Source: Lachnospiraceae bacterium (GTDB lineage Bacteria; Bacillota; Clostridia; Lachnospirales; Lachnospiraceae). Taken from it: a stretch of 34,513 bases of DNA. Positions 14,360-21,250 of the stretch are shown here, piece by piece (positions within the stretch are counted from its first letter, which is position 1; each line of letters starts with the position of its first letter). The stretch is taken from contig JAUNGI010000027.1 of NCBI GenBank assembly GCA_030524525.1, positions 1 through 34,513 of the forward strand, read 5' to 3'. The notes beneath the pieces were generated by a model, which worked only from the letters and a program-made list of their open reading frames with translations, was not told the DNA's origin and made no database searches. The position numbers were made by a program, and so were the translations under genes.

Positions 14360-15241
14360 ATGCCAATGAAAAATATTCCCGTTAAGTTTCTGTATTTCGC
14401 TGTTATGGACTTTTATGGTACAGGAAGATGTGATTTGACTCAATGGATTAGCCGTATTTACAACATGGGACTGGAGGAACGTCTTTGTGATGTGCTGGAC
14501 ACCAAAGGACGTCTGGAAGATATTTGCTTGGTGGAAAATAACCAATACATTGCGTTGAACTTTATGAGAATGGATGAAAATAGTAATAGCTATATTGTCC
14601 CTCAACAGGGAAAGGCAAAGCATATCGATCTGGAAGATGATCAATTTATGGGGAAAAATACGGTGGCGCTTTATGATCCTAAAAGATGTGTTCTTTTGGT
14701 TCAGTGCAATAAAGGCGGTTTTTCTGCTGATATGATTCAAAGTTATATAAACAATATTTTCGGTGGAGAACAACCATCTTATCGTTTGGTTCCTGTAGTA
14801 AGTAAGATGGATGGATTTTTTCAGAAAAAAAAGAGAAAACTGATCTTAACAGTTGCGGATTTGCGTAAGATTAATCGTAATAATTGCAAGAGCGATGTAT
14901 TTGAACGGATTGTCTCAGCCGCAGAAGAGACTGGGGCAGTTACTGCGAAAATAGAGCTTGGGATGGGATATGAATATTGGCATAATCTCAACAACGAGGC
15001 TATTGAGCTGATTGCTGAAGATGTAAAAAAAGAATACGATAGGGGGACGATTAAAAAGGCGCAATTTGTCATTAAAGATGAGGAGCGAACCGCAGTTTAT
15101 GATTTGTTTGAGAATCTTGAACATGATATTGTATATTGCCCGGTTATGCCGAGACGAGAATTGAAATTTAATCAGGTTGCAGATAAAATTGCAAGAAGAT
15201 ATGAGGAAAGTGGTCGTGTCAGAATGAGTCGTATAAACTGA
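14360..15241 (+). CDS. Moron gene A: uncharacterised soluble protein
   Basis: This 293-residue protein has no signal peptide or membrane segment. The start at 14360 follows CAGGAGAAATGTT. It has an alpha/beta N-terminal part (VKFLYFAVMDFYG...) and a middle strand-rich segment (TVALYDPKRCVLLVQCNKGGF). A basic loop QKKKRK (155-160) is followed by LILTVADLRKI, and the C-terminus is basic (FNQVADKIARRYEESGRVRM). It may belong to the DUF6731-type family of phage proteins, but I cannot confirm this by eye. The AT-rich composition, its own promoter, and its place between late regulator and terminase mark it as transferred cargo. It pairs with the membrane protein 15 nt downstream. A role in superinfection exclusion or defence is inferred. 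Confidence 0.75.
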   Translation: MPMKNIPVKFLYFAVMDFYGTGRCDLTQWISRIYNMGLEERLCDVLDTKGRLEDICLVENNQYIALNFMRMDENSNSYIVPQQGKAKHIDLEDDQFMGKNTVALYDPKRCVLLVQCNKGGFSADMIQSYINNIFGGEQPSYRLVPVVSKMDGFFQKKKRKLILTVADLRKINRNNCKSDVFERIVSAAEETGAVTAKIELGMGYEYWHNLNNEAIELIAEDVKKEYDRGTIKKAQFVIKDEERTAVYDLFENLEHDIVYCPVMPRRELKFNQVADKIARRYEESGRVRMSRIN

Positions 15242-15256
15242 CAATAAGGAGGAAAA

Positions 15257-15829
15257 ATGACGCTAGGTGATAAGGTGCTGGATTGGTGGAGAGCGCGGTA
15301 CGCAATAATAATTCCGACAATATGTATTGTGCTTTTGGTGCTTTTGTGTTGGATATTGAAGCTTGATGCGAGTCGGATTCTTGAAAGTAAAAATATCAAT
15401 GGGTTATTGGAAGCACTTATCACTTTCGTGACAATTATTGTTGGCGTATTTGGTTTTTTGCTTCCTATTTTGATCTCCAATCAAAAAGAAGACAATATAA
15501 TTACGCTTTTCTTGAGACATGCCAATGTAAAGCTGTTTAGAAGAAAATTGAAAAACACGATTATTAGCGGTTTTGTAGTGGTGTTTCTTTGCTGTTTACT
15601 GTTTTTGCATGATGTGTTACAGCTAAAGGCAACTATCGTGCTTGCACTTTTGACGCTATGGATACTATTGTTTTTCATTTGCAGCGCGTATCGATTTATT
15701 GGGATCATTCTTTCCCTTGTCATTTCGGGGAAAAATTTTGAAAGCGAGACTTCAAAGGTGGCGCGTGAGGAAGAAATGAAAAGTTTGAAAGAAAAGATAG
15801 AAAGTACAACAAAAAAAGAGACGAAATAA
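15257..15829 (+). CDS. Moron gene B: four-helix membrane protein
   Basis: This 190-residue protein has four hydrophobic helices at about 16-34, 54-74, 102-118 and 124-150, with a basic cytoplasmic-type loop (RHANVKLFRRKLKN) between helices 2 and 3. The charged C-terminal tail (160-190, rich in Lys/Glu/Ser) is probably helical and cytosolic. AAGGAGGAA precedes the ATG, 15 nt after gene A. The pair of a soluble protein of about 290 residues with a four-helix membrane protein of about 190 residues resembles the layout of membrane-anchored phage defence pairs such as Kiwa, though with reversed gene order and no visible sequence match. The function is unproven. Confidence 0.75.
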   Translation: MTLGDKVLDWWRARYAIIIPTICIVLLVLLCWILKLDASRILESKNINGLLEALITFVTIIVGVFGFLLPILISNQKEDNIITLFLRHANVKLFRRKLKNTIISGFVVVFLCCLLFLHDVLQLKATIVLALLTLWILLFFICSAYRFIGIILSLVISGKNFESETSKVAREEEMKSLKEKIESTTKKETK

Positions 15830-15833
15830 AGAG

Positions 15834-15861
15834 AGGGGCGGCTTCGGTCGCCTCTTATTTT
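15834..15861 (+). terminator. Terminator after the moron
   Basis: AGGGGCGGC (15834-15842) pairs with GTCGCCTCT (15847-15855), with two G-T pairs around a stable TTCG loop, followed by TATTTTG. Together with the promoter at 14306 it makes the two-gene unit transcriptionally self-contained. Confidence 0.7.
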
Positions 15862-15874
15862 GTGGTAAACCATC

Positions 15875-15914
15875 CCGGACAATCCGGACATCCTAAACGC
15901 GCGCGTATGCGCGC
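15875..15914. promoter_or_regulatory. Short repeats ahead of the late operon
   Basis: CCGGACA is repeated at 15875-15881 and 15884-15890 (9-bp period), followed by the perfect 6-bp inverted repeat GCGCGC-GTAT-GCGCGC (15899-15914). They lie in the gap before the terminase genes, where a late activator could bind. The role is a guess from position. Confidence 0.3.
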
Positions 15915-15945
15915 ACAAGAACAGCGAACGAATATGAACAACCGA

Positions 15946-15971
15946 AAGGGACGCAGCAATGCGTCCTTTTT
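15946..15971 (+). terminator. Second terminator before the terminase genes
   Basis: GGACGCA (15949-15955) pairs with TGCGTCC (15960-15966) around GCAA and is followed by five T (15967-15971). It further isolates the late operon from upstream transcription. Confidence 0.75.
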
Positions 15972-15983
15972 GAATACAAGAAT

Positions 15984-15997
15984 TTGCGCCGGCGCAA
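15984..15997. repeat. 14-bp palindrome TTGCGCCGGCGCAA, copy 1
   Basis: This perfect palindrome lies just ahead of the terminase ribosome site, at the joint between the moron and the late operon. The identical sequence recurs at 20796-20809 and 33902-33915 and nowhere else that I can find in the window. Confidence 0.85.
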
Positions 15998-16016
15998 AAG
16001 AAAGGGGCGGAGGCGG

Positions 16017-16568
16017 TTGGGCAAGGGAAAATACGAATATTGGCTAACGCCTGAAGGCTTGCTGAAGCTGGAAGCATGGGCAAGGGACGGCGCGACCGAG
16101 GAAAACATCGCGAAAGCGATGCAGGTGTCCCGATCAACGCTGGGAGAGTGGAAAAAGAAGTTCCCGGAGCTGGCAGCCGCCGTCCGGAAGGGAAAAGACG
16201 TTGCGGATATACACGTTGAGAATGCCCTGTACGAAAAGGCGGTCGGTATCCGGCAAATTGTTCATAAACCGATCAAGCTGCGCCGGGTAGAATATGACTC
16301 TGTTGGGAAAAAGGTGCGGGAGCATGAGGAAGTCGTATATGCCGATGAGGAAATGTATATCCCGCCCGATACGACCGCACAGATCTTCTGGCTAAAGAAT
16401 CGTAAACCGGAAACGTGGAGGGAGCGCCAAGAGCCGAAGAAGCCGGATGCGGGCGCTGAAAACGAGGGTATACAGGCGTTCCTTGCCGCGGTGAACCCGC
16501 AAAAGGAGAGCTTGGAGGAATGCTTCCGGGATGAAGGAGAGAAAGATGAAACCGCTGAAAAAGAATAA
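16017..16568 (+). CDS. terS: Terminase small subunit
   Basis: This 183-residue protein recognises phage DNA and delivers it to the large subunit. It begins GKGKYEYWLTPEGLLKLEAW and has a helix-turn-helix (about 18-50: GATEENIAKAMQVSRSTLGEWKKK), then a helical oligomerisation region and an acidic C-terminal tail. I chose the TTG at 16017 because conserved terminase similarity starts there and AAGGGGCGGAGG precedes it. The TTG at 15984 lies in the palindrome and has no ribosome site. It overlaps the large subunit by 23 nt. Confidence 0.85.
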   Translation: MGKGKYEYWLTPEGLLKLEAWARDGATEENIAKAMQVSRSTLGEWKKKFPELAAAVRKGKDVADIHVENALYEKAVGIRQIVHKPIKLRRVEYDSVGKKVREHEEVVYADEEMYIPPDTTAQIFWLKNRKPETWRERQEPKKPDAGAENEGIQAFLAAVNPQKESLEECFRDEGEKDETAEKE

Positions 16569-17853
16569 AGCATTTGAATTCAAGCCGTTTTCGCTGCGGC
16601 AGCGACGCTTGCTGTATTGGTGGCGTGAGGGCAGTCCGCACCGTAATTGTGAGATCGTTATTGCCGACGGCAGCATTCGTTCAGGGAAAACCATCGCCTG
16701 TATTTGCAGCTTTTTGCTGTTCTCGCAGGAGACCTTCCCGGCGGGGGAGGCGTTTATCATTGCGGGTAAGACGATCGGCGCGCTGAAGAAAAATGTGATC
16801 CGCCCTATGCTGCAAATCCTCGAAGCGTGGGGCTGGGCATATGTCTATAACCGATCGGAAAACTATATCGAGATCGGGAACAGCACCTATTATTGCTATG
16901 GGGCAAACAACGAGGCATCGCAGGATGCCTTACAGGGCTTGACCGCAGCCGGAGCTTATGCAGACGAGGCGGCGCTGTTCCCGGAGAGCTTTATTGAGCA
17001 GATGATCGGTCGCTGTTCGGTGGATGGGGCAAAAGTCTTTTTGAACTGCAATCCGGAGGGACCAAAGCATTACGTTAAGACGGAGCTTTTGGATCGCGCA
17101 AAGGAAAAGCAGATTTATCACCTGCACTTCACCATGGACGATAATTTGACGCTCAGTCAAAAACGCAAGGATTTCTATAGGCGTATGTATTCGGGGGTTT
17201 TCTATAAGCGTTTTATTTTGGGTCTTTGGGTAGCGTCAGACGGGTTGGTGTATCAACAGTTTGCAGATAACCCGGAGCAGTTTATCGTGGACGATGCTTG
17301 GTTGGAGGCGCATCCCATCATATACGGCACCATCGGAGTGGACTTTGGCGGCAACACCTCAGCCCACTCCTTTAAGTTTACAGGTTTTACGCGGGGGTAC
17401 AGGGAGGTCGTAACGATCGCGGAGTATTACAAGCATGAGCGCATCACGCCGGAGCAGTTAAACCGGGACTTTATCGACTTCTGCCGCCGGATGCAGACGA
17501 AATACCTCTGCTATGAGGCTTACTGCGACAGCGCCGAGCAGACGCTGATCGCGGGACTGGAGGCGGCGACGATGGCAGCGGGCGTCAAGGTGGAAATCAA
17601 AAACGCAATCAAGGGTCCCATCAACGACCGGATCGCTTTTTACAATAGTCTGATGGCGCAGGGGCGCTACAAGGTGCATTCCTCATGCAAACACCTGATA
17701 GAGGCGTTTCAGCAGGCCGTTTACGACGAAAAGCAGGTGACAAAAGACGTGCGTCTGGACGATGGCCAAATGGATATTGACAGTTTGGACAGCCAAGAGT
17801 ACAGCACAGAGAGCGTACAGGACGACATCCTGTATATGGGCATGGAGGTGTAA
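16546..17853 (+). CDS. terL: Terminase large subunit (PBSX family)
   Basis: This 435-residue packaging motor has an N-terminal ATPase with Walker A GSIRSGKT (42-49), Walker B GAYADEAAL (Asp140, Glu141) and a coupling segment FLNCNPEG. The C-terminal RNase-H-like nuclease has first acidic residue Asp266 in GVDFGGN and later acidic residues in YEAYCDSAEQT and VQDDILY. It resembles XtmB/Terminase_3 proteins that cut and translocate DNA into the procapsid. The ATG at 16546 is preferred over 16531 because AAGGAG lies between them at the right distance. Confidence 0.95.
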   Translation: MKPLKKNKAFEFKPFSLRQRRLLYWWREGSPHRNCEIVIADGSIRSGKTIACICSFLLFSQETFPAGEAFIIAGKTIGALKKNVIRPMLQILEAWGWAYVYNRSENYIEIGNSTYYCYGANNEASQDALQGLTAAGAYADEAALFPESFIEQMIGRCSVDGAKVFLNCNPEGPKHYVKTELLDRAKEKQIYHLHFTMDDNLTLSQKRKDFYRRMYSGVFYKRFILGLWVASDGLVYQQFADNPEQFIVDDAWLEAHPIIYGTIGVDFGGNTSAHSFKFTGFTRGYREVVTIAEYYKHERITPEQLNRDFIDFCRRMQTKYLCYEAYCDSAEQTLIAGLEAATMAAGVKVEIKNAIKGPINDRIAFYNSLMAQGRYKVHSSCKHLIEAFQQAVYDEKQVTKDVRLDDGQMDIDSLDSQEYSTESVQDDILYMGMEV

Positions 17854-17856
17854 AGC

Positions 17857-19206
17857 ATGGTCACGATCAAAGAGTATTTGCAGCGGCTCGGTTACGCGAC
17901 CGTGCCGGATGATACCTACCGGCATATTGCCGAGTGGGAACGCTGGTACGCCGGGGAGGTAAAGGACTTCCATCGCTACAAGGTATTCAACGGGATAAAA
18001 AAGACGACAAAGACGCGTGAACGCATGAATATGGCGAAAACGGTGTGCGAGGATTGGGCAAGTCTGATCTTGAACGAAAAGGTGATCATCCACACCGGAG
18101 GCGAGTTTGATTCGACCCTGAAACAGGTGTTTGAGTACAACAATTTCCGTGTGAAGGGCAATCAGTTGATCGAGCTTGCATTTGCGCTGGGAACGGGAGC
18201 CTTTGTCGAGTATTTGGATGCGGCGGGAGAGGTCGTCATAGATTATATCCGTGCGGGAATGATCTATCCAATATCGTGGGAAAACGGCTATGTGACAGAG
18301 TGTGCCTTTGGCTCGGTGCGGGGCGGAGCCCAAAAGCAGATCTATTTGCAGATCCACCGGCTGGGTGAAGAAAAGCGCTATGTGATCGAAAATCATATGG
18401 CTGATGCGGAAAGCGGAAAAGAACTTGAGCTGCCGGAGGACATGCAGGCCGAGGTGATAACAAAATCGACGGAACCGCTGTTCCAACTCGTGACGCCGAA
18501 CATCATCAACAATATTGATCTGGATAGTCCTATGGGAATCAGCGTCTTTGGCAACGCCATATCGCAGCTCAAAGGCTGTGATCTGATCTACGACAGCTAT
18601 CTCAACGAGTATGCCATTGGCAGACGACGCATTATTGTGCCGCTTAGTATGGCAAAGATCGAGTTGGGCGCAAGCGGAGAGCAGACGCCGGTGTTTGACT
18701 CCGGTGACACCGCGTTTTATGCGGTACCGGACAGCCGCGGCAATCCGCAGAAAATAGAGGCTATGGACATGAGCATCCGAGCGCAGGAGCATGAGATCGG
18801 CATAAACAAAGCGTTGGACATGCTGTCTTTCAAGTGTGGATTGGGGTCGAGCCGATATAAATTCGAGAGCGGCACTGTGAAGACGGCAACGGAAGTGATC
18901 TCTGAGAAATCAGATCTGTACCAGAATCTGAAAAAACATGAGATTGTAATAGATGCGGCACTGAAAGGGTTGATCCGGGCAATCGCTTTTCTGCGCAAGG
19001 AGTCGGTTGAGGAAATCCAGATTGATTTTGACGATTCGGTGATCGAGGACAAGCAGACGGAGCGTACCGTGGACAAGGGCGATGTGGCAATGGGTGTTAT
19101 GCGTCTGGAGGAATATCGCGCGAAGTGGTATGGAGAGACGGAGGCGGAAGCCGTGAAAAATCTGCCGATACCGGCAGAGCTGGACGTCGGAGAGGTGGGC
19201 GAGTAA
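17857..19206 (+). CDS. Portal protein (SPP1 gp6-like)
   Basis: This 449-residue protein forms the dodecameric ring through which DNA enters the head. The N-terminal MVTIKEYLQRLGYATVPDD and the segment RMNMAKTVCEDWASLILNEKV are typical of SPP1-type portals, as is the long middle beta region and the helical segment ending in VMRLEEYRAKWYGETEAEA. GGAGG precedes the ATG by about 8 nt, 3 nt after the terminase stop. The length fits the family. Confidence 0.92.
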   Translation: MVTIKEYLQRLGYATVPDDTYRHIAEWERWYAGEVKDFHRYKVFNGIKKTTKTRERMNMAKTVCEDWASLILNEKVIIHTGGEFDSTLKQVFEYNNFRVKGNQLIELAFALGTGAFVEYLDAAGEVVIDYIRAGMIYPISWENGYVTECAFGSVRGGAQKQIYLQIHRLGEEKRYVIENHMADAESGKELELPEDMQAEVITKSTEPLFQLVTPNIINNIDLDSPMGISVFGNAISQLKGCDLIYDSYLNEYAIGRRRIIVPLSMAKIELGASGEQTPVFDSGDTAFYAVPDSRGNPQKIEAMDMSIRAQEHEIGINKALDMLSFKCGLGSSRYKFESGTVKTATEVISEKSDLYQNLKKHEIVIDAALKGLIRAIAFLRKESVEEIQIDFDDSVIEDKQTERTVDKGDVAMGVMRLEEYRAKWYGETEAEAVKNLPIPAELDVGEVGE

Positions 19207-19207
19207 G

Positions 19208-20446
19208 ATGCCAATAACACCGGCGGAGTTGGAGGCGCTGCCAACCACGGTAGAACAGTATATGGAGGAGCTGGCGGCAGCGGTGCTGCTTGAAATCATC
19301 GAGCGCATCAAGGACGGCAGGGAAATCAGCAGCACGACCGACTATTTGATTTACCGCTACGATTGCATCAAAGGCTTTACCGCCGCCGTCAAAAGGCATA
19401 TCCAAGCGGCGATCGAAGCGTCAGAGGCAGAGATTAACCGCATCTTTGACGAGGTGCTGCAAGAGCAGTATGTGAGAGATGCGACGATCTATCGGGAACT
19501 GGCTAAGCGGGAAATTACTCCATTTGCGGAAAACGCGGAATTGCAGCAATACATACAGGCGATAAAGGCGCAGACCAAGAAAACCTTTGAGAACATCACG
19601 CAGACGACCGGTTATATGGTAAAGAACAACGGAAAGCTGCAAATGACTCCGCCGGCGGCGGTTTTGCAGCGGTCGCTTGATCGGGCGGTCGGTCAGGTAC
19701 TGGAAGGAACGGAAACCTATAATAACGCCATTAGAGATGTTGTAAAAGAACTGACGGACAGCGATCTGCGGACGGTGAATTATGATTCTGGGAAGACCTA
19801 TGACGTGGCTTCTGCCGCTCGTATGTGCTTGTTGACCGGAGTAACACAGGTGACCGGTCACATCACCGAAAACAATATGCGCGAGCTGGGAACGGAGTAT
19901 GTAGAAGTTTCTTGGCATGCTACAGCTCGACCGAGCCATCAGGTATGGCAGGGCAGGGTATTTCACTGGAAGGGATTTCTTGGTGCGGAGAAATCGGATT
20001 CGGAAAATCGGACAGCGGATGCAGTCAAAGATTCGGTGAAAACTGCCGGGTCAAATGGTAAGGGAAAGATTGAGGTACATTCCATCGGGAAGATCGACAA
20101 AGAGATATATAAGTGCATAACCGAGGATATCGTTTCGGACGAAGTAATTATTACAGATGAGAGAATAGAACATATAAAAGAGCGTCATCCGAATGATTAC
20201 GAGCGATTCTATGGCTATATGAAAGAGATCGTTTCCAACCCGGATTATATTATCGAAGCTAATAGACCGAATACTGCGTTGATTCTAAAGGAGCTAGAGG
20301 GACAGCAGTTTAAGACCGTTTTGCGTTTTGTGACCTCGGCTGATAATGTGAAGTACAAGAACTCAATTATTACTTTCATGAGGATAAAAAATAAGGAGTG
20401 GAACCGCTTGCTGAAGAATAAGAAAATCCTTTACAGAAAAGAATAA
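19208..20446 (+). CDS. Minor capsid protein N-terminal half fused to PBECR-like nuclease toxin
   Basis: This 412-residue protein has two parts. Residues 1 to about 258 match the N-terminal part of Phage_min_cap2, including the signature WHATARPSHQVWQGRVFHW (237-255). Right after this the family sequence stops. A linker (259-285, Ser/Lys/Gly) leads into a 127-residue domain with ITDERIEHIKERHP (315-328), NPDYIIEA and a C-terminal VKYKNSIITFMRIKNKEW, which matches the phage barnase-EndoU-colicin-RelE-like (PBECR) nucleases found as tails of head-protein polymorphic toxins. His322, Arg326 and His327 are likely catalytic. The toxin part is AT-richer than the capsid part (35% against 50% GC in two 60-base samples I counted). 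The missing capsid C-terminus is encoded at 20825. No immunity gene is evident. Confidence 0.85.
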   Translation: MPITPAELEALPTTVEQYMEELAAAVLLEIIERIKDGREISSTTDYLIYRYDCIKGFTAAVKRHIQAAIEASEAEINRIFDEVLQEQYVRDATIYRELAKREITPFAENAELQQYIQAIKAQTKKTFENITQTTGYMVKNNGKLQMTPPAAVLQRSLDRAVGQVLEGTETYNNAIRDVVKELTDSDLRTVNYDSGKTYDVASAARMCLLTGVTQVTGHITENNMRELGTEYVEVSWHATARPSHQVWQGRVFHWKGFLGAEKSDSENRTADAVKDSVKTAGSNGKGKIEVHSIGKIDKEIYKCITEDIVSDEVIITDERIEHIKERHPNDYERFYGYMKEIVSNPDYIIEANRPNTALILKELEGQQFKTVLRFVTSADNVKYKNSIITFMRIKNKEWNRLLKNKKILYRKE

Positions 20447-20458
20447 AAATGCTATAAT
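20430..20458 (+). promoter_or_regulatory. Strong promoter at the end of the toxin gene
   Basis: TTTACA (20430-20435) and a perfect TATAAT (20453-20458) are separated by exactly 17 bp and overlap the last codons and stop of the toxin gene. Transcription would start near 20465 and produce the structured RNA below. Housekeeping promoters inside late operons are unusual. Confidence 0.8.
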
Positions 20459-20464
20459 AAACCT

Positions 20465-20578
20465 AACATAAGAAACAACTATCCGAGGTGGAAGATTTCG
20501 TACCCGTCCACACGCCGATGGCACGACAGGGAAACCGAGAGATGCAGGAGAATGGTACGCCTGCCGGATAGTTTTTTC
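20465..20578 (+). ncRNA. Predicted structured small RNA with kissing loops (about 110 nt)
   Basis: A closing stem P1 pairs AACTATCCG (20477-20485) with CGGATAGTT (20565-20573) and runs into six T, so the 3' stem strand is also the terminator. Inside, hairpin A pairs GTGGA (20488-20492) with TCCAC (20507-20511), and hairpin C pairs GCAGG (20544-20548) with CCTGC (20560-20564). The loop of A contains CGTACC (20499-20504) and the loop of C contains GGTACG (20554-20559), which are fully complementary and could form a 6-bp kissing interaction. A small GCC/GGC stem lies at 20514-20522. I do not recognise a known riboswitch or ribozyme core. An RNA antitoxin, decoy or regulator for the adjacent nuclease is possible but unproven. 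Confidence 0.6.
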
Positions 20579-20586
20579 TTGTAACC

Positions 20587-20622
20587 AATGCCGCCAGTCG
20601 TTTTGACTGGCGGCATTTTGTT
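20587..20622 (+). terminator. Strong terminator inside the late region
   Basis: ATGCCGCCAGTC (20588-20599) pairs with GACTGGCGGCAT (20605-20616) around a GTTTT loop, followed by TTTGTT. It lies between the toxin/RNA cassette and the second capsid half, so it should interrupt late transcription unless the phage uses antitermination. Confidence 0.85.
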
Positions 20623-20633
20623 ATCGATGAAAG

Positions 20634-20674
20634 AAAGGTGCGCGCCCTCCTAGTGGAGAACGTGCACCTTTTCC
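20634..20674 (+). terminator. Hairpin with T-tract ahead of a small ORF
   Basis: GGTGCGCG (20637-20644) pairs with CGTGCACC (20661-20668, one G-T pair), and an inner CTCC-TAGT-GGAG stem closes the loop. TTTT follows. The CCTCC in the loop could alternatively pair with the GGGAGG ribosome site at 20690, so the structure might control translation of the small ORF rather than only terminate. Confidence 0.5.
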
Positions 20675-20699
20675 GTAAGATATCCTAGTGGGAGGAACG

Positions 20700-20879
20700 A
20701 TGGTCCAACCCATAAGAGGGGGTCAGGTATCGCTCCTCTTGCTAAGATATTCTATGGATACTGTACAGCAGTATTCGCGGATGTGCAAGTGTTTTTTGCG
20801 CCGGCGCAATAGGAGGTATCTATCATGGAGCAGGAGTATGAGTATCCGGATTTTGTCGAGACGACCGGCTACGGAGTAG
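20700..20879 (+). CDS. Possible small ORF (59 aa) bridging the cassette and the capsid half
   Basis: An ATG follows GGGAGGAACG at a good distance. The predicted product begins MVQPIRGGQVSLLLLRYSMD, has a Cys-x-Cys and becomes very Arg-rich after the palindrome is read through, overlapping the capsid C-terminal gene by 55 nt in another frame. The Arg-rich tail looks like read-through of unrelated sequence, so the gene may be truncated or may be a leader peptide that couples translation. Low confidence. Confidence 0.3.
   Translation: MVQPIRGGQVSLLLLRYSMDTVQQYSRMCKCFLRRRNRRYLSWSRSMSIRILSRRPATE
20796..20809. repeat. 14-bp palindrome TTGCGCCGGCGCAA, copy 2
   Basis: Identical to copy 1. It lies directly ahead of the AGGAGG ribosome site of the resumed minor capsid gene, at the right edge of the toxin/RNA cassette. 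Confidence 0.85.
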
Positions 20880-21250
20880 ATAAGCTGGGGCTTTGCGGCA
20901 TCAACTGCTATCATACGTTCTACGCCTTCCTTCCGGGGGTGAGTACGCCGAACTATACGCCGGAGCAGCTTGAGGAGATGGAACGCGACATGAACCGAAA
21001 GCGGAGCTATCAAGGCAAAGATTATACCAAGTATGAGGCGACGCAGGCAATGCGTAAAATGGAACGCAGGATGAGAAAGCAGCGAAAGCGGATCGACACG
21101 CTGAAAAAGGCGGAGGCAGACGCGGAGACCATCAAGGAAGAACGGGCAAGATACCGGCTGATGAACAAGAGGTACAAGGATTTTGCGGAAAAAATGGAAC
21201 TGCCGGAGGAACGGGAACGCATTACGGCGGACGGGCTGGGGAGAGTGTAA
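20825..21250 (+). CDS. Minor capsid protein C-terminal half (split Phage_min_cap2)
   Basis: This 141-residue protein begins EYPDFVETTGYGVDKLGLCGINCYHTFY, which is the internal block that normally follows the ARPSHQVWQGRVFHW block of Phage_min_cap2 in a single chain. LPGVSTPNYTPEQLEEM and the long basic coiled coil (residues 60-125) complete the family C-terminus. It has its own AGGAGG site 10 nt upstream. The protein therefore supplies in trans the part missing from the gene at 19208, and the two pieces presumably assemble in the head. The stop overlaps the protease start by one base. Confidence 0.85.
   Translation: MEQEYEYPDFVETTGYGVDKLGLCGINCYHTFYAFLPGVSTPNYTPEQLEEMERDMNRKRSYQGKDYTKYEATQAMRKMERRMRKQRKRIDTLKKAEADAETIKEERARYRLMNKRYKDFAEKMELPEERERITADGLGRV

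Noticed and set aside
17683-18792. Long open frame on the minus strand across terminase and portal
   Set aside because: It crosses the boundary of two clear plus-strand genes, lacks a ribosome site, and encodes a His/Arg/Leu-rich product typical of antisense shadows.
20465-20578. Known riboswitch or self-cleaving ribozyme (c-di-GMP, purine, twister, hammerhead, HDV)
   Set aside because: The overall kissing-loop form recalls purine riboswitches, but size and core bases do not fit, and no hammerhead, twister or HDV core could be placed. It also ends in its own terminator with no gene directly controlled.
20447-20824. Group I or group II intron or intein in the minor capsid gene
   Set aside because: No intron-encoded endonuclease or reverse transcriptase, no recognisable intron core, and the second half has its own Shine-Dalgarno and ATG. 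The upstream half is fused to a complete toxin domain rather than ending at a splice site.
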